Positions 8,341 through 19,500 are shown, numbered from the stretch's first letter. The stretch: 64,000 nt of DNA from Nakamurella antarctica (GCF_003860405.1 NZ_CP034170.1:1550001-1614000), one strand, 5' to 3'. Numbers and translations: made by a program. Notes: generated from the letters alone by a model not told the origin.

Positions 8341-10485
8341 GTGGCATTCGCAACTGAACATCCCATCCTCGCAGTCTCCGAACACCGACCGGTCAGCGAT
8401 ATTCCCCGCTCCACGGGTCGGTTCGAAGTCGTATCCGAATTCTCGCCAGCCGGGGATCAACCCACCGCCATTGCGGACCTGGAACGCAGACTCTCTGCTG
8501 GCGAGAAAGATGTGGTGCTGCTGGGTGCGACGGGAACAGGTAAGTCGGCGACCACGGCGTGGTTGATTGAAAAAGTACAGCGCCCCACTCTGGTGATGGC
8601 GCCAAATAAGACGTTGGCGGCTCAACTCGCGAACGAGCTGAGAGAACTTTTCCCCAATAACGCTGTCGAGTACTTCGTCTCCTACTACGACTACTACCAG
8701 CCGGAGGCTTACGTTCCGCAGACCGATACCTTCATCGAAAAGGACTCGTCGGTCAACGCGGATGTGGAGCGGCTGCGTCACTCGGCCACCAAATCATTGC
8801 TATCGCGCCGCGACGTGATCGTCGTTGCCTCGGTGTCCTGTATCTACGGTCTCGGAACTCCCCAGTCTTATCTCGACCGATCTCTTCCCGTGGCCGTCGG
8901 TATGCAGATGGAGAGGGACAAGCTGTTACGAGCACTTGTCGACGTGCAGTACAGCCGCAATGATTTGGCCTTCACCCGTGGTTCGTTTCGGGTTCGCGGC
9001 GACACGGTTGAAATTATTCCGTCGTATGAGGAACTTGCAATCAGAATTGAATTCTTCGGCGACGAAATCGAGCGACTGTATTACCTGCACCCGCTGACCG
9101 GGGAAGTGCAGCGCGAAGTCCCCGAGCTACGCATCTTCCCCGCAACGCATTATGTAGCCGGGCCGGAGCGCATGGAAGCGGCGATCCGGGCAATCGAGGA
9201 TGAACTTGAAGGCCGGCTGTCCGAATTTGACAAGCAGGGGAAACTGCTCGAAGCGCAACGGTTAAGAATGCGCACCACTTACGACTTAGAGATGATGCGA
9301 CAGGTCGGATTTACCTCTGGTATCGAAAACTATTCTCGGCACATCGACGGTCGCCCGCAGGGAAGTGCTCCAGCCACCCTCATCGACTATTTCCCTGACG
9401 ACTTTTTGATGGTGATCGACGAATCGCATGTGACTGTGCCTCAGATTGGCGCCATGCACGAAGGGGATGCGGCCCGAAAACGTACTTTGGTGGAGCACGG
9501 TTTCCGGTTACCCAGCGCCATGGACAACCGACCGTTGACCTGGGAGGAGTTTGCCGGGCGAGTAGGCCAGACGGTCTACTTGTCGGCCACCCCGGGCTCG
9601 TACGAGATGGGCCGTGCTGGCGGCGAATTCGTTGAACAGGTAATCCGGCCCACGGGTCTGGTCGACCCCGAGGTGATTATCAAACCCACTACCGGGCAAA
9701 TTGACGATTTGGTGGGCGAAATCAGGCTGCGCGCGCAACGCGACGAGCGCGTCTTGGTGACCACTCTCACCAAAAAGATGTCTGAGGACCTGACTGACTA
9801 CCTGCTTGAACTGGGAATCCGGGTGCGGTATCTCCACTCCGAAGTCGATACGTTGCGACGTGTCGAGTTACTCCGTGAGCTGCGACTCGGTGAATTCGAC
9901 GTGCTGATCGGAATTAACCTGCTGCGTGAGGGCCTCGACTTGCCGGAGGTTTCGTTGGTCGCCATTCTCGATGCTGATAAAGAGGGCTTTCTCCGATCCG
10001 GCACCTCGTTGATCCAGACCATTGGGCGTGCTGCGCGCAACGTCAACGGCCAGGTCCACATGTATGCGGACCGGATCACCAAGTCGATGGCACTGGCAAT
10101 TGACGAAACAAATCGTCGCCGCGAAAAACAGGTGGCGTACAACGTGGAAAAGGGTGTGGACCCGCAACCGCTGCGAAAGAAGATCAACGACATTTTGGCA
10201 TCGGTCTACGCGGAAGCTGAAGATGCCGTTGCGGTGGGCGGTTCTGGGCGCAATGCCTCTAGAGGCAAGAAAGGAACTGGCGAAACAGGGGGCTCCGCAG
10301 GCATCTACGCTGGCCATCAGACGGTCGGAATGGCGCGCAATGAGCTCGCCAGCCTGGCGCAACAGCTCACTGACCAGATGATGGCAGCGGCCAAGGATCT
10401 ACAGTTCGAACTAGCAGGCAGGCTGCGCGATGAGATTCATGAACTGAAGAAAGAACTGCGCGACATGGATCAAGGACTCACGTAA
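8341..10485 (+). CDS. uvrB: UvrABC excinuclease subunit B
   Basis: A 714-residue damage-verification helicase of nucleotide excision repair. It receives the lesion from UvrA and recruits UvrC. Visible features: P-loop GATGTGKS at 62-69, the DNA-clamping beta-hairpin region ([16 protein letters not shown]), helicase motifs [15 protein letters not shown] and QTIGRAARN, and the C-terminal UVR motif ([20 protein letters not shown]) that contacts UvrC. The sequence closely follows mycobacterial UvrB. Only one canonical start (GTG 8341) lies before the conserved FEVVSEF segment, and it is preceded by a -10-like hexamer at leaderless spacing. The position between coaE and uvrA is the usual actinobacterial order. 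Confidence 0.97.
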   Translation: MAFATEHPILAVSEHRPVSDIPRSTGRFEVVSEFSPAGDQPTAIADLERRLSAGEKDVVLLGATGTGKSATTAWLIEKVQRPTLVMAPNKTLAAQLANELRELFPNNAVEYFVSYYDYYQPEAYVPQTDTFIEKDSSVNADVERLRHSATKSLLSRRDVIVVASVSCIYGLGTPQSYLDRSLPVAVGMQMERDKLLRALVDVQYSRNDLAFTRGSFRVRGDTVEIIPSYEELAIRIEFFGDEIERLYYLHPLTGEVQREVPELRIFPATHYVAGPERMEAAIRAIEDELEGRLSEFDKQGKLLEAQRLRMRTTYDLEMMRQVGFTSGIENYSRHIDGRPQGSAPATLIDYFPDDFLMVIDESHVTVPQIGAMHEGDAARKRTLVEHGFRLPSAMDNRPLTWEEFAGRVGQTVYLSATPGSYEMGRAGGEFVEQVIRPTGLVDPEVIIKPTTGQIDDLVGEIRLRAQRDERVLVTTLTKKMSEDLTDYLLELGIRVRYLHSEVDTLRRVELLRELRLGEFDVLIGINLLREGLDLPEVSLVAILDADKEGFLRSGTSLIQTIGRAARNVNGQVHMYADRITKSMALAIDETNRRREKQVAYNVEKGVDPQPLRKKINDILASVYAEAEDAVAVGGSGRNASRGKKGTGETGGSAGIYAGHQTVGMARNELASLAQQLTDQMMAAAKDLQFELAGRLRDEIHELKKELRDMDQGLT

Positions 10486-10533
10486 ACCGCACGCGCTTGC
10501 GCCGTTACCCGATTCGACGGGCGAAGAGCATTC

Positions 10534-11469
10534 CTAGCTGGTGATGTCTTTCCGACGAAAGCGCATCACGCCGAAGCCAAAGAGGATCAGCGCGTAGCCG
10601 AGCCCAGCGAAACCGCCACGGATCATGTCGTCCCAGCGGATCGGGTCGGAAAGCGTGCCGGTCCACGCGAAGGCGTAGTGCGTGGGTAGCCAGTCTCGGA
10701 TTCCACCGAGAGCATCAATCTGATCCAGAATCTGAGACAGGATCGTCAGGAGCACCGCACCTCCCACAGCGCCCAGAGGCGCGTCGGTCGACACGCTCAG
10801 GAGGAAGGCCAACCCAGCGACCCATGTCAGCTGGATCGCAAGAAAAGCGACAACGATAGCTAATCTGGCCACAGTTGCGCCCAGTGTCAACTGGTCGCCA
10901 ACGGGGGTTTGCAGCGGCCCGAATCCATACAAGACGCCTCCCAGCAGGAGCGCTGTCACTGGAAGTAACAAAATTGCGGTGAGTGATAAAGCTCCCGCGA
11001 CAAGAACCTTCTGCCGCACCAGCCGGATGCGCGGCACGGGCAGCGCCAGCAGATAACGAAGCGACGACCACGATGCCTCTGACGCGATGGTGTCTCCAAA
11101 GAAGAGGGAAATCACCACAATCAGAAGGAAACTGGCCGCGAATATCAACGTGACCATGGCGAAGTTGCCAGCGCCGTTTTGTGCCAAGTCAACGATGGAC
11201 GCTCGAGCGCTATTGCTGCTGCGGTTCTTAGCGGGATCGCCGAAGGCAAACGCAATAGCAAGGATCACCGGAAGCAACACCATGAATCCCAGGGTGAATT
11301 GCGTGCGACGACGCTTAAGTTGCCGACGCAATTCCACCCCGAAGGGCAATGTCTTTCCCGGCCGGTAGCCAGCAGCGACCCCACTCTGATCGGCCGCCCC
11401 CGGGGCCGGCACGGACTCAAGAGCGGCTATCGCAGCGTCCGCACTGCGGTCGTGGTGAACTGGGCTCAT
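10534..11469 (-). CDS. ABC-2 type transporter permease
   Basis: A 311-residue membrane protein with a ~60-residue cytoplasmic N-terminus followed by six predicted transmembrane segments (FTLGFMVLLPVILAIAF; FAMVTLIFAASFLLIVVISLFF; ALSLTAILLLPVTALLLGGV; ARLAIVVAFLAIQLTWVAGL; LGAVGGAVLLTILSQIL; GGFAGLGYALILFGFGV). The segment GDTIASEASWSSLRYLLALPVPRIRLV between the second and third helices is typical of ABC-2 permeases such as the Nat/Ccm-like exporters. It is translated directly after the ATPase (4-bp overlap) and would form the membrane half of that exporter. Substrate unknown; drugs, Na+ or a peptide are known cargos of relatives. Confidence 0.9.
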   Translation of the reverse strand: MSPVHHDRSADAAIAALESVPAPGAADQSGVAAGYRPGKTLPFGVELRRQLKRRRTQFTLGFMVLLPVILAIAFAFGDPAKNRSSNSARASIVDLAQNGAGNFAMVTLIFAASFLLIVVISLFFGDTIASEASWSSLRYLLALPVPRIRLVRQKVLVAGALSLTAILLLPVTALLLGGVLYGFGPLQTPVGDQLTLGATVARLAIVVAFLAIQLTWVAGLAFLLSVSTDAPLGAVGGAVLLTILSQILDQIDALGGIRDWLPTHYAFAWTGTLSDPIRWDDMIRGGFAGLGYALILFGFGVMRFRRKDITS

Positions 11470-12425
11470 CGTGTGCCTCCGCGGCTGGACTTACTCGTGC
11501 TGGAATCAGAGTATGGGGTGGCACTCGTGCTGGAACCTGATGGACTCGAACTGCTCGCGCCCACCAGATCGAGGAACACATCTTCCAGCCTGTTTCTGGG
11601 GGCCGCTGTGTTGACGCGCACTCCCGCATGGACCAGAGCGGCGATCGCATCGGCTGGCGGTGTACCAGCGAGATCGATCTGAACCTGGTGCTCTACCACC
11701 GACACCTCGGAAACACCGGGTAAAGAGCCAAGAATGCTCGCAGCTCTAGCTGGATCGTCGACGGCGAACGTCATCTCACCGGACGTGGCGATCAATTCGG
11801 CCACAGTGCCGGATGCGATGGTCTTGCCTTGGTTCACGACCACGACATGGGTGCAGGTCTGCTCTACCTCCGACAGCAGATGGGAGGAGACAAGTACGGT
11901 GCGCCCAGTGGCTGCATAGCGCCGCAACACCTCTCGCATGGCGTGGATCTGGGGTGGATCGAGGCCGTTCGTCGGTTCGTCGAGGATGAGGAGATCAGGA
12001 AGACCCAGCATCGCCTGGGCGATGGCCAGACGTTGTCGCATGCCCTGGGAGTAAGTGCGGACCTTGCGGGTAACAGCCTTGCCCAAGCCAGCGATCTCGA
12101 GCGTCTGTTCCATAAAGGCCGCGTCCAAGGGCCGCCCAGTGGCCTGCCAGTACAGGTCTAGGTTGTCTTTTCCTGACAGATGCGGGAGGAAGCCTGAACC
12201 TTCAACAAATGATCCGATGCGGGAAAGGACGGGGGCGCCCGCGGTGATCCGTTGGCCGAATACTCGAATTTCGCCAGCGGAGGGGGTGATCAAACCCATC
12301 ACCATGCGCAGCGAAGTAGTCTTACCCGCTCCGTTTGGACCCAACAGTCCCAGCACTTGCCCGGCTTTCACCTCAAATCCGACGTCGGTTACCGCAAGCA
12401 CGCCACCGGCATACTCCTTGCGCAA
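11466..12425 (-). CDS. ABC transporter ATPase, start unresolved (possible split fusion)
   Basis: ATP-binding subunit of an ABC-2 exporter. It has Walker A GPNGAGKT at 29-36, signature SQGMRQRLAIAQ, Walker B LLILDEPTNGLD and H-loop VLVSSHLL, then a ~100-residue regulatory tail ending in a Ser-rich segment. The only ATG, GTG or TTG available is a TTG at 12425 with no ribosome-binding site, and it would omit the first beta-strand of the fold. Upstream the same frame stays open to about 12557 and reads DPNLVDLPLRITGLRKEY, exactly what an ABC domain should begin with. That stretch overlaps the 3' end of the upstream hydrolase in another frame. The ATPase may therefore be produced as a fusion or by frameshift. 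Confidence 0.85.
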   Translation of the reverse strand: MRKEYAGGVLAVTDVGFEVKAGQVLGLLGPNGAGKTTSLRMVMGLITPSAGEIRVFGQRITAGAPVLSRIGSFVEGSGFLPHLSGKDNLDLYWQATGRPLDAAFMEQTLEIAGLGKAVTRKVRTYSQGMRQRLAIAQAMLGLPDLLILDEPTNGLDPPQIHAMREVLRRYAATGRTVLVSSHLLSEVEQTCTHVVVVNQGKTIASGTVAELIATSGEMTFAVDDPARAASILGSLPGVSEVSVVEHQVQIDLAGTPPADAIAALVHAGVRVNTAAPRNRLEDVFLDLVGASSSSPSGSSTSATPYSDSSTSKSSRGGTR

Positions 12426-14470
12426 GCCGGTAATTCGGAGCGGAAGATCAACGAGGTTAGGGTCGATGTCAGCGCGGTGTTTTCGGACTCTGCCCCCACG
12501 ATGAGGGCTCCCAGAGCTACGATGAGCAGCGCGATGAGCCCTATCAGGGCGGCGATGGGAATTTCACTGGTGGAGATATTGCTGCCACCCGCAACTGGGA
12601 TGCTGATTGTCGCGGCCGTCCCCAACCCGATCAGGTAGCTCGCCGATTTGTTCGGCACCGCAAATGCTTGATCCGTGGTGGCAACGACAACCTCAATTGT
12701 TGAGCCCGCATCGATTTGCAGGGCCACGGGGGTGAGGTTCACCGTGATGTTTGTAGGCTGTCCCACGGCGAGGCCGGTGACTCGAATCGGCGAAGCTGCA
12801 CCACCGGCAAGGGTCCGAATTCCACTGTTGCTGACCTTGTACAATTTCACGAAGAACGTTGCCTCGCTGGTACTTTCGGAGCTGGTGCTAGCTCCCCCAG
12901 CGCTACCGCCAGCCAATTGGTCAGCTGATGGGCCAGGTGTAATCGACAAATCAATTTTTGCGCTGCCGGTGAGAAGTAGTTGTTGGGCCAACGGTGTGGT
13001 GGTAAACCTCGCGGACTGTCCTGGAATATCAGCCCCCAGCGTTGCCAGTGCTGTGCTGGCTGTTGCTCCCAGGCCGGGAAGCGACGAAATCGCCGCTGGC
13101 GTGCCTCCGGGTGGGTTAATCACGGGCTGCGGATTACCACTGAGTTGCTCGCTGACAATTGACGCACCGGGGGCGCCCGCGAGGCCTGGGTAAGCCGGTG
13201 CGGAAAGGGTCCGACTGCGGACGTTGCCGGTGTCAGAGATTGAACCGTCGATGTTGTATCTGAAGCCTAGGTTCGGTGCGGGAGCATCACGGGCGAGGTA
13301 ATGGTCAAACCACGCGTGCATGGAGGCACGCGTCCCGTCATCAATTCCGCCGCCGTCGTGCCCGCCGCTAAACCAGATCACGGAAACGTCAGTGCCGTTG
13401 GCTGCGATGGCGCGAGCGTTCGCGTCGGCGTGGTCCAGCCCGAACAGGGTGTCCCTTTCGCCTTGGATGATGAGGGTCGGAGCGGTGATGTTTCCTACCA
13501 CCGCCGCCGGGCTCGAGTTGGCGAGCAACGTGGTCATCGCAGAGTCGAGCCTTCCCGATTCGGCGACTCTGTTGTAGCCCACGCATACGTCTACCGCCAC
13601 CCTTCCGCAGCTGCCCTGCGCGAGCGCTTTCATCGCGTCAGGAGACGGCGGCCCGCCTGCAGGAGCAGGCGCCGCTGATGGCGATGACCCGGCAGTGCCG
13701 ATGCCCAGACCCGCGCCGGTGCTGCCGCCGCTCAGCCCAGCCACCGCACCGCTCACCAAAGACCCACTGGTGATGGACGTCATAAACACTGCTGCCCAAT
13801 AGCGTTTGAAAACTCCATCCGCAGCAGCGGGCACCTCGCCGACCGTGGCAGCGGGCCCGGAAGCAGGGGTTGCGTAATTGGGAAAGAGCGCGTCGGCGAG
13901 ACTGTGCCATGTGATCAGGGGGACCGCGGCGTCCACCCGCGGGTCGATGCCAGCAAGCATGAGTGTGACAGCCCCGCCGTAGGAACCGCCCGTCACGCCG
14001 ACTCTGGGGTCTCCCGGACCATCTTGGACGACGTCAGACCGGGTGCTGAGGTAGTCGACCAGTGCCTTTGCGTCCTGGGCCTCGTAGTCCAGGGAATCCA
14101 GATGGATGTGTCCACCGGACGCTCCAAAACCACGGGCCGAGTAAGCAAGCACCAGGTAACCGCTGCGGGCAAGATCTTCTGCATCTGCTGCGACTGAATT
14201 TTTTGAGCCGCCCAGGCCATGCGCCATGATGATCGCAGGCGCGGGCAATGAATCGGGAAGGTACACCGTAGCGTCGATGTTGATGGTGGCGTCCTCGCCG
14301 GCGCCACCTGCCACAGGGAGGACGACGTCCTGGGTCGCAACGGGTTTCGGGTCGGAGCTGGGCCACGCGATGAAGGCGATAGCCAACAGCACGACGAGTG
14401 CCACCGAGATGGAAATCCATCGCCGAGCACGGGATCGGGTGAAAGATCCCAGCAATGCGCTTCTCGCCAC
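12389..14470 (-). CDS. Membrane-anchored S15/CocE-like alpha/beta hydrolase
   Basis: A 693-residue alpha/beta hydrolase of the X-Pro dipeptidyl-peptidase (S15)/CocE-NonD type. An N-terminal membrane anchor (about 18-36) is followed by the catalytic domain: nucleophile GGSYGG with S163, an acid loop GERDTLF, and the histidine in SGGHDGG. A Gly/Ala/Pro-rich insertion precedes the helical cap. A jelly-roll-like C-terminal domain (PepX_C type) ends in a second transmembrane helix (IPIAALIGLIALLIVALGAL). With both helices inserted, the catalytic part faces outside and the C-terminus returns to the cytoplasm, just where the ABC ATPase sequence begins in an overlapping frame. GTG start at 14470 with AGGAAAGG upstream. 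The last ~35 residues look like out-of-frame sequence. Confidence 0.87.
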   Translation of the reverse strand: MARSALLGSFTRSRARRWISISVALVVLLAIAFIAWPSSDPKPVATQDVVLPVAGGAGEDATINIDATVYLPDSLPAPAIIMAHGLGGSKNSVAADAEDLARSGYLVLAYSARGFGASGGHIHLDSLDYEAQDAKALVDYLSTRSDVVQDGPGDPRVGVTGGSYGGAVTLMLAGIDPRVDAAVPLITWHSLADALFPNYATPASGPAATVGEVPAAADGVFKRYWAAVFMTSITSGSLVSGAVAGLSGGSTGAGLGIGTAGSSPSAAPAPAGGPPSPDAMKALAQGSCGRVAVDVCVGYNRVAESGRLDSAMTTLLANSSPAAVVGNITAPTLIIQGERDTLFGLDHADANARAIAANGTDVSVIWFSGGHDGGGIDDGTRASMHAWFDHYLARDAPAPNLGFRYNIDGSISDTGNVRSRTLSAPAYPGLAGAPGASIVSEQLSGNPQPVINPPGGTPAAISSLPGLGATASTALATLGADIPGQSARFTTTPLAQQLLLTGSAKIDLSITPGPSADQLAGGSAGGASTSSESTSEATFFVKLYKVSNSGIRTLAGGAASPIRVTGLAVGQPTNITVNLTPVALQIDAGSTIEVVVATTDQAFAVPNKSASYLIGLGTAATISIPVAGGSNISTSEIPIAALIGLIALLIVALGALIVGAESENTALTSTLTSLIFRSELPACARSMPVACLR

Positions 14471-14727
14471 GAGTTGGCCTTTCCTACATCAGAGAGTGCG
14501 CTGGCCCGTTGAACGAACAGTGCGGTGAGCAAAGACAGACTTCGGAATCAATGACACACGCATTGCCTTAGCCCGAGGCTGAGCACTGCCCGTGCGGCTG
14601 CGGCGCCTTCGGTGTAACTGCGGTCGCACCCAATTCGTTCCTGGTCCTCTCTCAGAGTGCCAGATACCAGCATGTTGCCGCGGCGATGCACTGCCCGCCA
14701 GGATCGCCCAGGCAGTCAGAGAGTGGG

Positions 14728-15402
14728 CTACCAGCCACGCTCCCGCCACGTGGTCAGGTGGGGACGCTCAGCGCCCAAGGTCGTATCGTCGCCGTGCCCC
14801 GGATAGACCCATGTTGAATCGGGCAGGACATCAAACACCCTGACTTGGAGGTCGTCCATCAGCCTGGCGAATTGCGGTGGTCCAGCTGTCCTACCGGGGC
14901 CACCGGGGAAGAGCGAGTCGCCGGTAAATAGATGGTCCTCGCCATCTGGTTCGCGGTACAGCACGGCCAGCGACCCCGGAGTGTGGCCGCGTAGGTGCAC
15001 GAATTCAATATCTGCATCGCCTATGGCGTAATGGCTGCCTTGCTCAGCAAAAATATCGGTGGGGAGGGGGAGTGCTGAGGCATCGTCGGGATGGGCGATG
15101 AGTTTCGCGCCCGAGGACTTCATGACCGCCTCCAGCGCTTGCCAATGATCAGCGTGCTGATGGGTGGTCACAATCGCGCCCAGGGGTGGGTGCTGGGGAC
15201 CCAAGTGGAGCATGTCAGCAATTCGGCCGGGGTCATCGGCAGCGTCGATCAGCAGGCTTTCGCCCGTGCGCCTACACACCAGCAGATAGCAGTTGTTATC
15301 CATCGGACCTACCGAAAGCTTCGTGATCGTCAGATTTTTCAGTTCTCTGGTGGCTGGTTCGCTTGCGGGGGCGACGTGGCCGCTGTACTCAAAATTCGTC
15401 AT
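14728..15402 (-). CDS. Metallo-beta-lactamase fold hydrolase (glyoxalase II-like)
   Basis: A 224-residue binuclear metal hydrolase. The metal-binding signature THQHADH is at residues 80-86. Further ligands are in HLRGHTPGSLAV, FTGDSLFPGG and YPGHGD. Its size and motif set match glyoxalase II-like proteins (hydroxyacylglutathione-hydrolase family), and a homologous gene lies next to uvrA in Mycobacterium tuberculosis (Rv1637c). Actinobacteria lack glutathione, so a mycothiol ester or another thioester is a more likely substrate; that is inference. The ATG at 15402 overlaps the stop of the upstream oxidoreductase by 4 bp, so the two are translationally coupled. Confidence 0.9.
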   Translation of the reverse strand: MTNFEYSGHVAPASEPATRELKNLTITKLSVGPMDNNCYLLVCRRTGESLLIDAADDPGRIADMLHLGPQHPPLGAIVTTHQHADHWQALEAVMKSSGAKLIAHPDDASALPLPTDIFAEQGSHYAIGDADIEFVHLRGHTPGSLAVLYREPDGEDHLFTGDSLFPGGPGRTAGPPQFARLMDDLQVRVFDVLPDSTWVYPGHGDDTTLGAERPHLTTWRERGW

Positions 15403-16466
15403 TGCTGCACCTTAACTACCGAGCCCGACAGTGCCGACTGTCGAGCCGCATCCAAAACGCGCGCCGTGAGTATCGCTTCCGCACCCTGCACGGGAGCGGG
15501 TGCTTGATCGCGGACGGTGGCGGCAACGGCGGGGTAGAAGGAGTCCCAACGGCCGCGCTCGCTCGGAACCACGATCGTGGTCCCGTCGGTTCTCACCAGC
15601 CTGCCGTAAGCGCTTGGCGGTTCCACTCCCCAGGTTTCACCCAAATCGCGTGGGGAATATCCGGCTTTGAGCTGGCTTTCCTGCACATCGAAGCCATCAA
15701 TGACGAACCCGGAAGTGGATCCGTTGACGAGAAAGCGTGGACCCTGGGCAGCGGAAGCCTTTCCTGCGGAAAGCGTGCTGAGCACCCCGCCGACGTGTCG
15801 AAGACTGAGCTGAAAATCGTCATCTGCGCCGCTGCCCGACCGGAAGGTGCTGAGCTCCGCGTAGACGGTGGCTACCGGGCCGAACAGTTGCAGAGCCTGA
15901 TCGACCAAATGTGGCCCGAGATCATGCAGTGCGCCACCACCTTCTGCCGCTGAGCCGGTAGCGGACCATCCACTGGTGATCGGGCGAAAGCGATCAATGC
16001 GAGAGGCAAACCGGAAAACCCGACCCAATACACCCTGGTCGATCAGCTTCTCTATTGTGCGAAAATCACTGTCCCACCGGCGGTTCTGGAAGGGGATCAG
16101 GACGCCCCGCCGCAGCAGAGCAAGTTCCACCAAGCCCGCCGCTGATGCCTCATCGAGGGCAAACGGCTTGTCGACTACCACCGCAAGGCCGAGGTCAAGC
16201 GCGGTGGCTGCCAAGGCTGCATGCGTACCACTGGGGGTGCTGATGGTGACGCCCTGGACACCCATCGCGGCGAGCTCGGCCAGGTTTGCTACGACACTTG
16301 CGTCGGGATAGCTCTGCCGGACCAGTCGACGCCGTTCGCTGTTGCTGGTGACCACGGCGACCAGCTGCATGCTTGGCGCCGCGTCGACCAACGGCGCGTG
16401 GAAAATGCGGCCACCCGAGCCGAAGCCCGCCACTGCCCACCGGACCGGATTCGTTGATGTAATCAC
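15399..16466 (-). CDS. Gfo/Idh/MocA family oxidoreductase
   Basis: A 355-residue NAD(P)-dependent oxidoreductase. The N-terminal Rossmann fold shows GFGSGGRIFHAP, and the family motif DKPFALDE carries the catalytic Lys region of the EKP/DKP type. The C-terminal alpha/beta domain has GGGALHDLGPHLVDQAL, where the His pair is near the active site. Such enzymes act on sugars, inositols or related polyols; the substrate here is unknown. It is co-transcribed with the downstream metallo-hydrolase (4-bp overlap) and divergent from uvrA. The GTG start is at 16466; the ribosome-binding site is weak. Confidence 0.9.
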   Translation of the reverse strand: MITSTNPVRWAVAGFGSGGRIFHAPLVDAAPSMQLVAVVTSNSERRRLVRQSYPDASVVANLAELAAMGVQGVTISTPSGTHAALAATALDLGLAVVVDKPFALDEASAAGLVELALLRRGVLIPFQNRRWDSDFRTIEKLIDQGVLGRVFRFASRIDRFRPITSGWSATGSAAEGGGALHDLGPHLVDQALQLFGPVATVYAELSTFRSGSGADDDFQLSLRHVGGVLSTLSAGKASAAQGPRFLVNGSTSGFVIDGFDVQESQLKAGYSPRDLGETWGVEPPSAYGRLVRTDGTTIVVPSERGRWDSFYPAVAATVRDQAPAPVQGAEAILTARVLDAARQSALSGSVVKVQQ

Positions 16467-16580
16467 CTTCGCATCTTGCTCGGTTGTCCTCGTATTGTGT
16501 CAACCAGCGCAGTTGCGCACCGACGCATCTTTAGGTCAGGCCTGCAACCTGCGGATATAACCGGTGTCGGTGCTGCCGCC

Positions 16581-16586
16581 TAGCAT
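16581..16586 (+). promoter_or_regulatory. Leaderless -10 element of uvrA
   Basis: TAGCAT eight bases upstream of the uvrA GTG at 16595. The TATAACC stretch around 16555 lies in the -35 zone but does not match TTGACA. Confidence 0.5.
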
Positions 16587-16594
16587 GGGCAATC

Positions 16595-19500
16595 GTGATT
16601 GAACGCTTAATTGTCCGAGGTGCCCGCGAGCACAACCTGCGCAACGTCGACATCGACTTGCCACGGGATGCGCTTATCGTTTTCACCGGCCTCTCGGGGT
16701 CCGGAAAATCGTCTCTGGCGTTTGACACCATTTTCGCCGAGGGTCAGCGACGGTACGTCGAATCGCTGTCCTCCTACGCCCGCCAGTTCCTTGGTCAGAT
16801 GGACAAGCCCGACGTCGATTTCATCGAAGGGCTCTCTCCTGCTGTTTCGATCGATCAGAAGTCAACGTCGCGTAATCCACGATCCACGGTGGGCACGATC
16901 ACCGAAATTTACGACTACCTCCGACTGCTGTTTGCGCGTATCGGGCGGCCGCATTGCCCCACGTGTGGCGAGCTGGTCACGAAGCAAACCCCACAACAAA
17001 TTGTCGACCGCATCCTAGAAATGCCCGAGGGCATTCGGTTTCAAGTGTTGGCGCCCGTCGTCCGGGAGCGTAAGGGCGAGTACGTCGACCTCCTGTCCTC
17101 ACTCACCAGCCAGGGCTACTCACGAGTGCGCGTTGATGGCGTTGTTCAGCTCATCACGGAGGTGCCCAAGCTGAAGAAGCAGGAGAAGCACTCCATCGAA
17201 GTGGTCATCGACCGGCTAGCGGCGAAGGCGTCCTCACGGCAACGCATCACAGATTCGGTGGAAACAGCGCTGCGCCTCGCCGAGGGCATCGTGATCCTTG
17301 ATTTCGTAGACCTTGAAGAGAACGACAAATTCCGGGAGCGTCGCTACTCGGAACGGATGGCCTGCCCTAACGACCATCCGCTGGCTCTGGACGATCTGGA
17401 GCCCCGATCCTTTTCATTTAATTCGCCCTTCGGCGCGTGCCCGGAATGTGCTGGGCTTGGCACAAAAAAGGAAGTCGATGCCGAACTCGTCATTCCTGAC
17501 GAGGAACTGTCGTTAGCCGATGGCGCCGTGCATCCGTGGGGCACCGGTACCACCAGCGAGTACTTTTCTCGGTTACTTGAAGGGCTCGCCGATGTCATGG
17601 GGTTTTCGATGGCGGATCCGTGGGGTGCATTGCCCGCCAAAGTGCGATCGGCGGTCCTGAACGGAGTCGGTGAGCAGGTTCACGTTACGTACAAGAACAG
17701 ATACGGACGCAAGCGTTCTTACTATGCGGAGTTCGAGGGCGTCATCCCGTTCTTGGAGCGCCGCGCAGCCCAAACGGATTCGGACTACGCACGCGAGAAG
17801 TACGAAGGCTATATGCGTGAGGTGCCATGTCGCGTGTGTAAGGGAACCAGGCTCCGTCCAGAGATCTTGGCCGTCACACTGGAGCACTCGGATACGTCCG
17901 GTTCTTCCGCGGAAGTAAATATTGCGCAGATCTCCGCAATGTCCATCGGCGAAGCAGCTGCCTTCTTTCCCGGTCTCATCCTGTCCGATCGGGACATGAT
18001 GATTGCCGAGCCAGTGCTGAAAGAGGTCGGCGCACGGTTGGGATTCCTGCTCGACGTCGGATTGGAATATCTGTCTCTCGAAAGGCCCGCCGCCACGTTG
18101 TCCGGGGGAGAGGCACAACGCATCAGACTGGCCACCCAGATCGGTTCCGGTCTCGTCGGTGTGCTTTACGTTTTGGACGAACCCTCGATCGGTCTGCACC
18201 AGCGGGACAACCATCGGCTGATTCAAACGTTGACCAGACTGCGCGACCTCGGCAACACCCTCATCGTGGTCGAACACGACGAAGACACCATCCGGACGGC
18301 GGATTGGGTCGTCGATATCGGACCAGGTGCAGGCGAACACGGCGGCAAGGTGGTCGTGTCTGGTTCAGTCGCCGAGCTGGAGGCCAGTGCGGAATCCATT
18401 ACGGGCGCCTACATTTCCGGGCGGCTGGAAATCCCGGTGCCCGCCGAGCGCCGAGCCGTTGACCGGGCACGCATGTTAACGGTGGTGGGTGCTCGCGAAA
18501 ACAATCTGCAAAACGTCACGGTCGACTTCCCGCTCGGCACGCTGCTTGCGGTGACGGGGGTTTCGGGGTCCGGCAAGTCGACGTTGGTGAACGACATCCT
18601 GCACGCGGTCCTCGCCAACCGGATCAATGGCGCACGGCTCATCCCGGGGCGGCACACCCGGGTTACCGGGCTCGAGCTTGTCGACAAGGTGGTGGGTGTC
18701 GATCAATCACCTATTGGCCGCACCCCTCGCTCTAACCCAGCGACCTATACCGGCGTATTTGATCATGTCCGAAAGCTATTCGCCTCCACATCCGAGGCGA
18801 AGGTCCGGGGTTACCAACAGGGCAGGTTCTCTTTCAACGTCAAAGGTGGACGCTGCGAAGCGTGCGCGGGGGATGGAACCCTGAAAATTGAGATGAACTT
18901 CCTTCCCGACATTTACGTGCCCTGCGAAGTGTGCAAGGGTGCGCGATACAACCGGGAGACGTTAGAGGTTCACTACAAGGGCAAAACGATTTCCGATGTT
19001 CTGGACACCCCCATAGAAGAAGCTGCGGACTTCTTCGAGGCCATTGGCCCGATTCATCGCCACCTTAAGACGCTCGTCGACGTCGGTCTTGGGTACGTGC
19101 GTCTCGGTCAATCAGCGCCCACGTTGTCCGGTGGAGAGGCACAACGGGTGAAACTCGCGTCGGAATTGCAAAAACGGTCCACGGGTCGCACGGTGTATGT
19201 CTTGGACGAGCCTACGACCGGCTTGCATTTTGCAGACGTCGAAAAGTTGCTTCGAGTCATCAATGGTCTTGTCAATAAGGGCAACACGGTCGTCGTGATC
19301 GAGCACAACCTTGATGTGATCAAGACGGCCGATTGGGTGATCGACATGGGACCCGAGGGCGGTTCGGGTGGGGGCAGCGTGGTCGCGCAGGGCACTCCTG
19401 AGCAGATTGCAGCCAACCCGCAGTCGCACACTGGACGCTATCTAGCGCCAATACTCCGTGGTCGCAAGGTGAAGTCCAGCAACGATTCCGGTGCAGCTGG

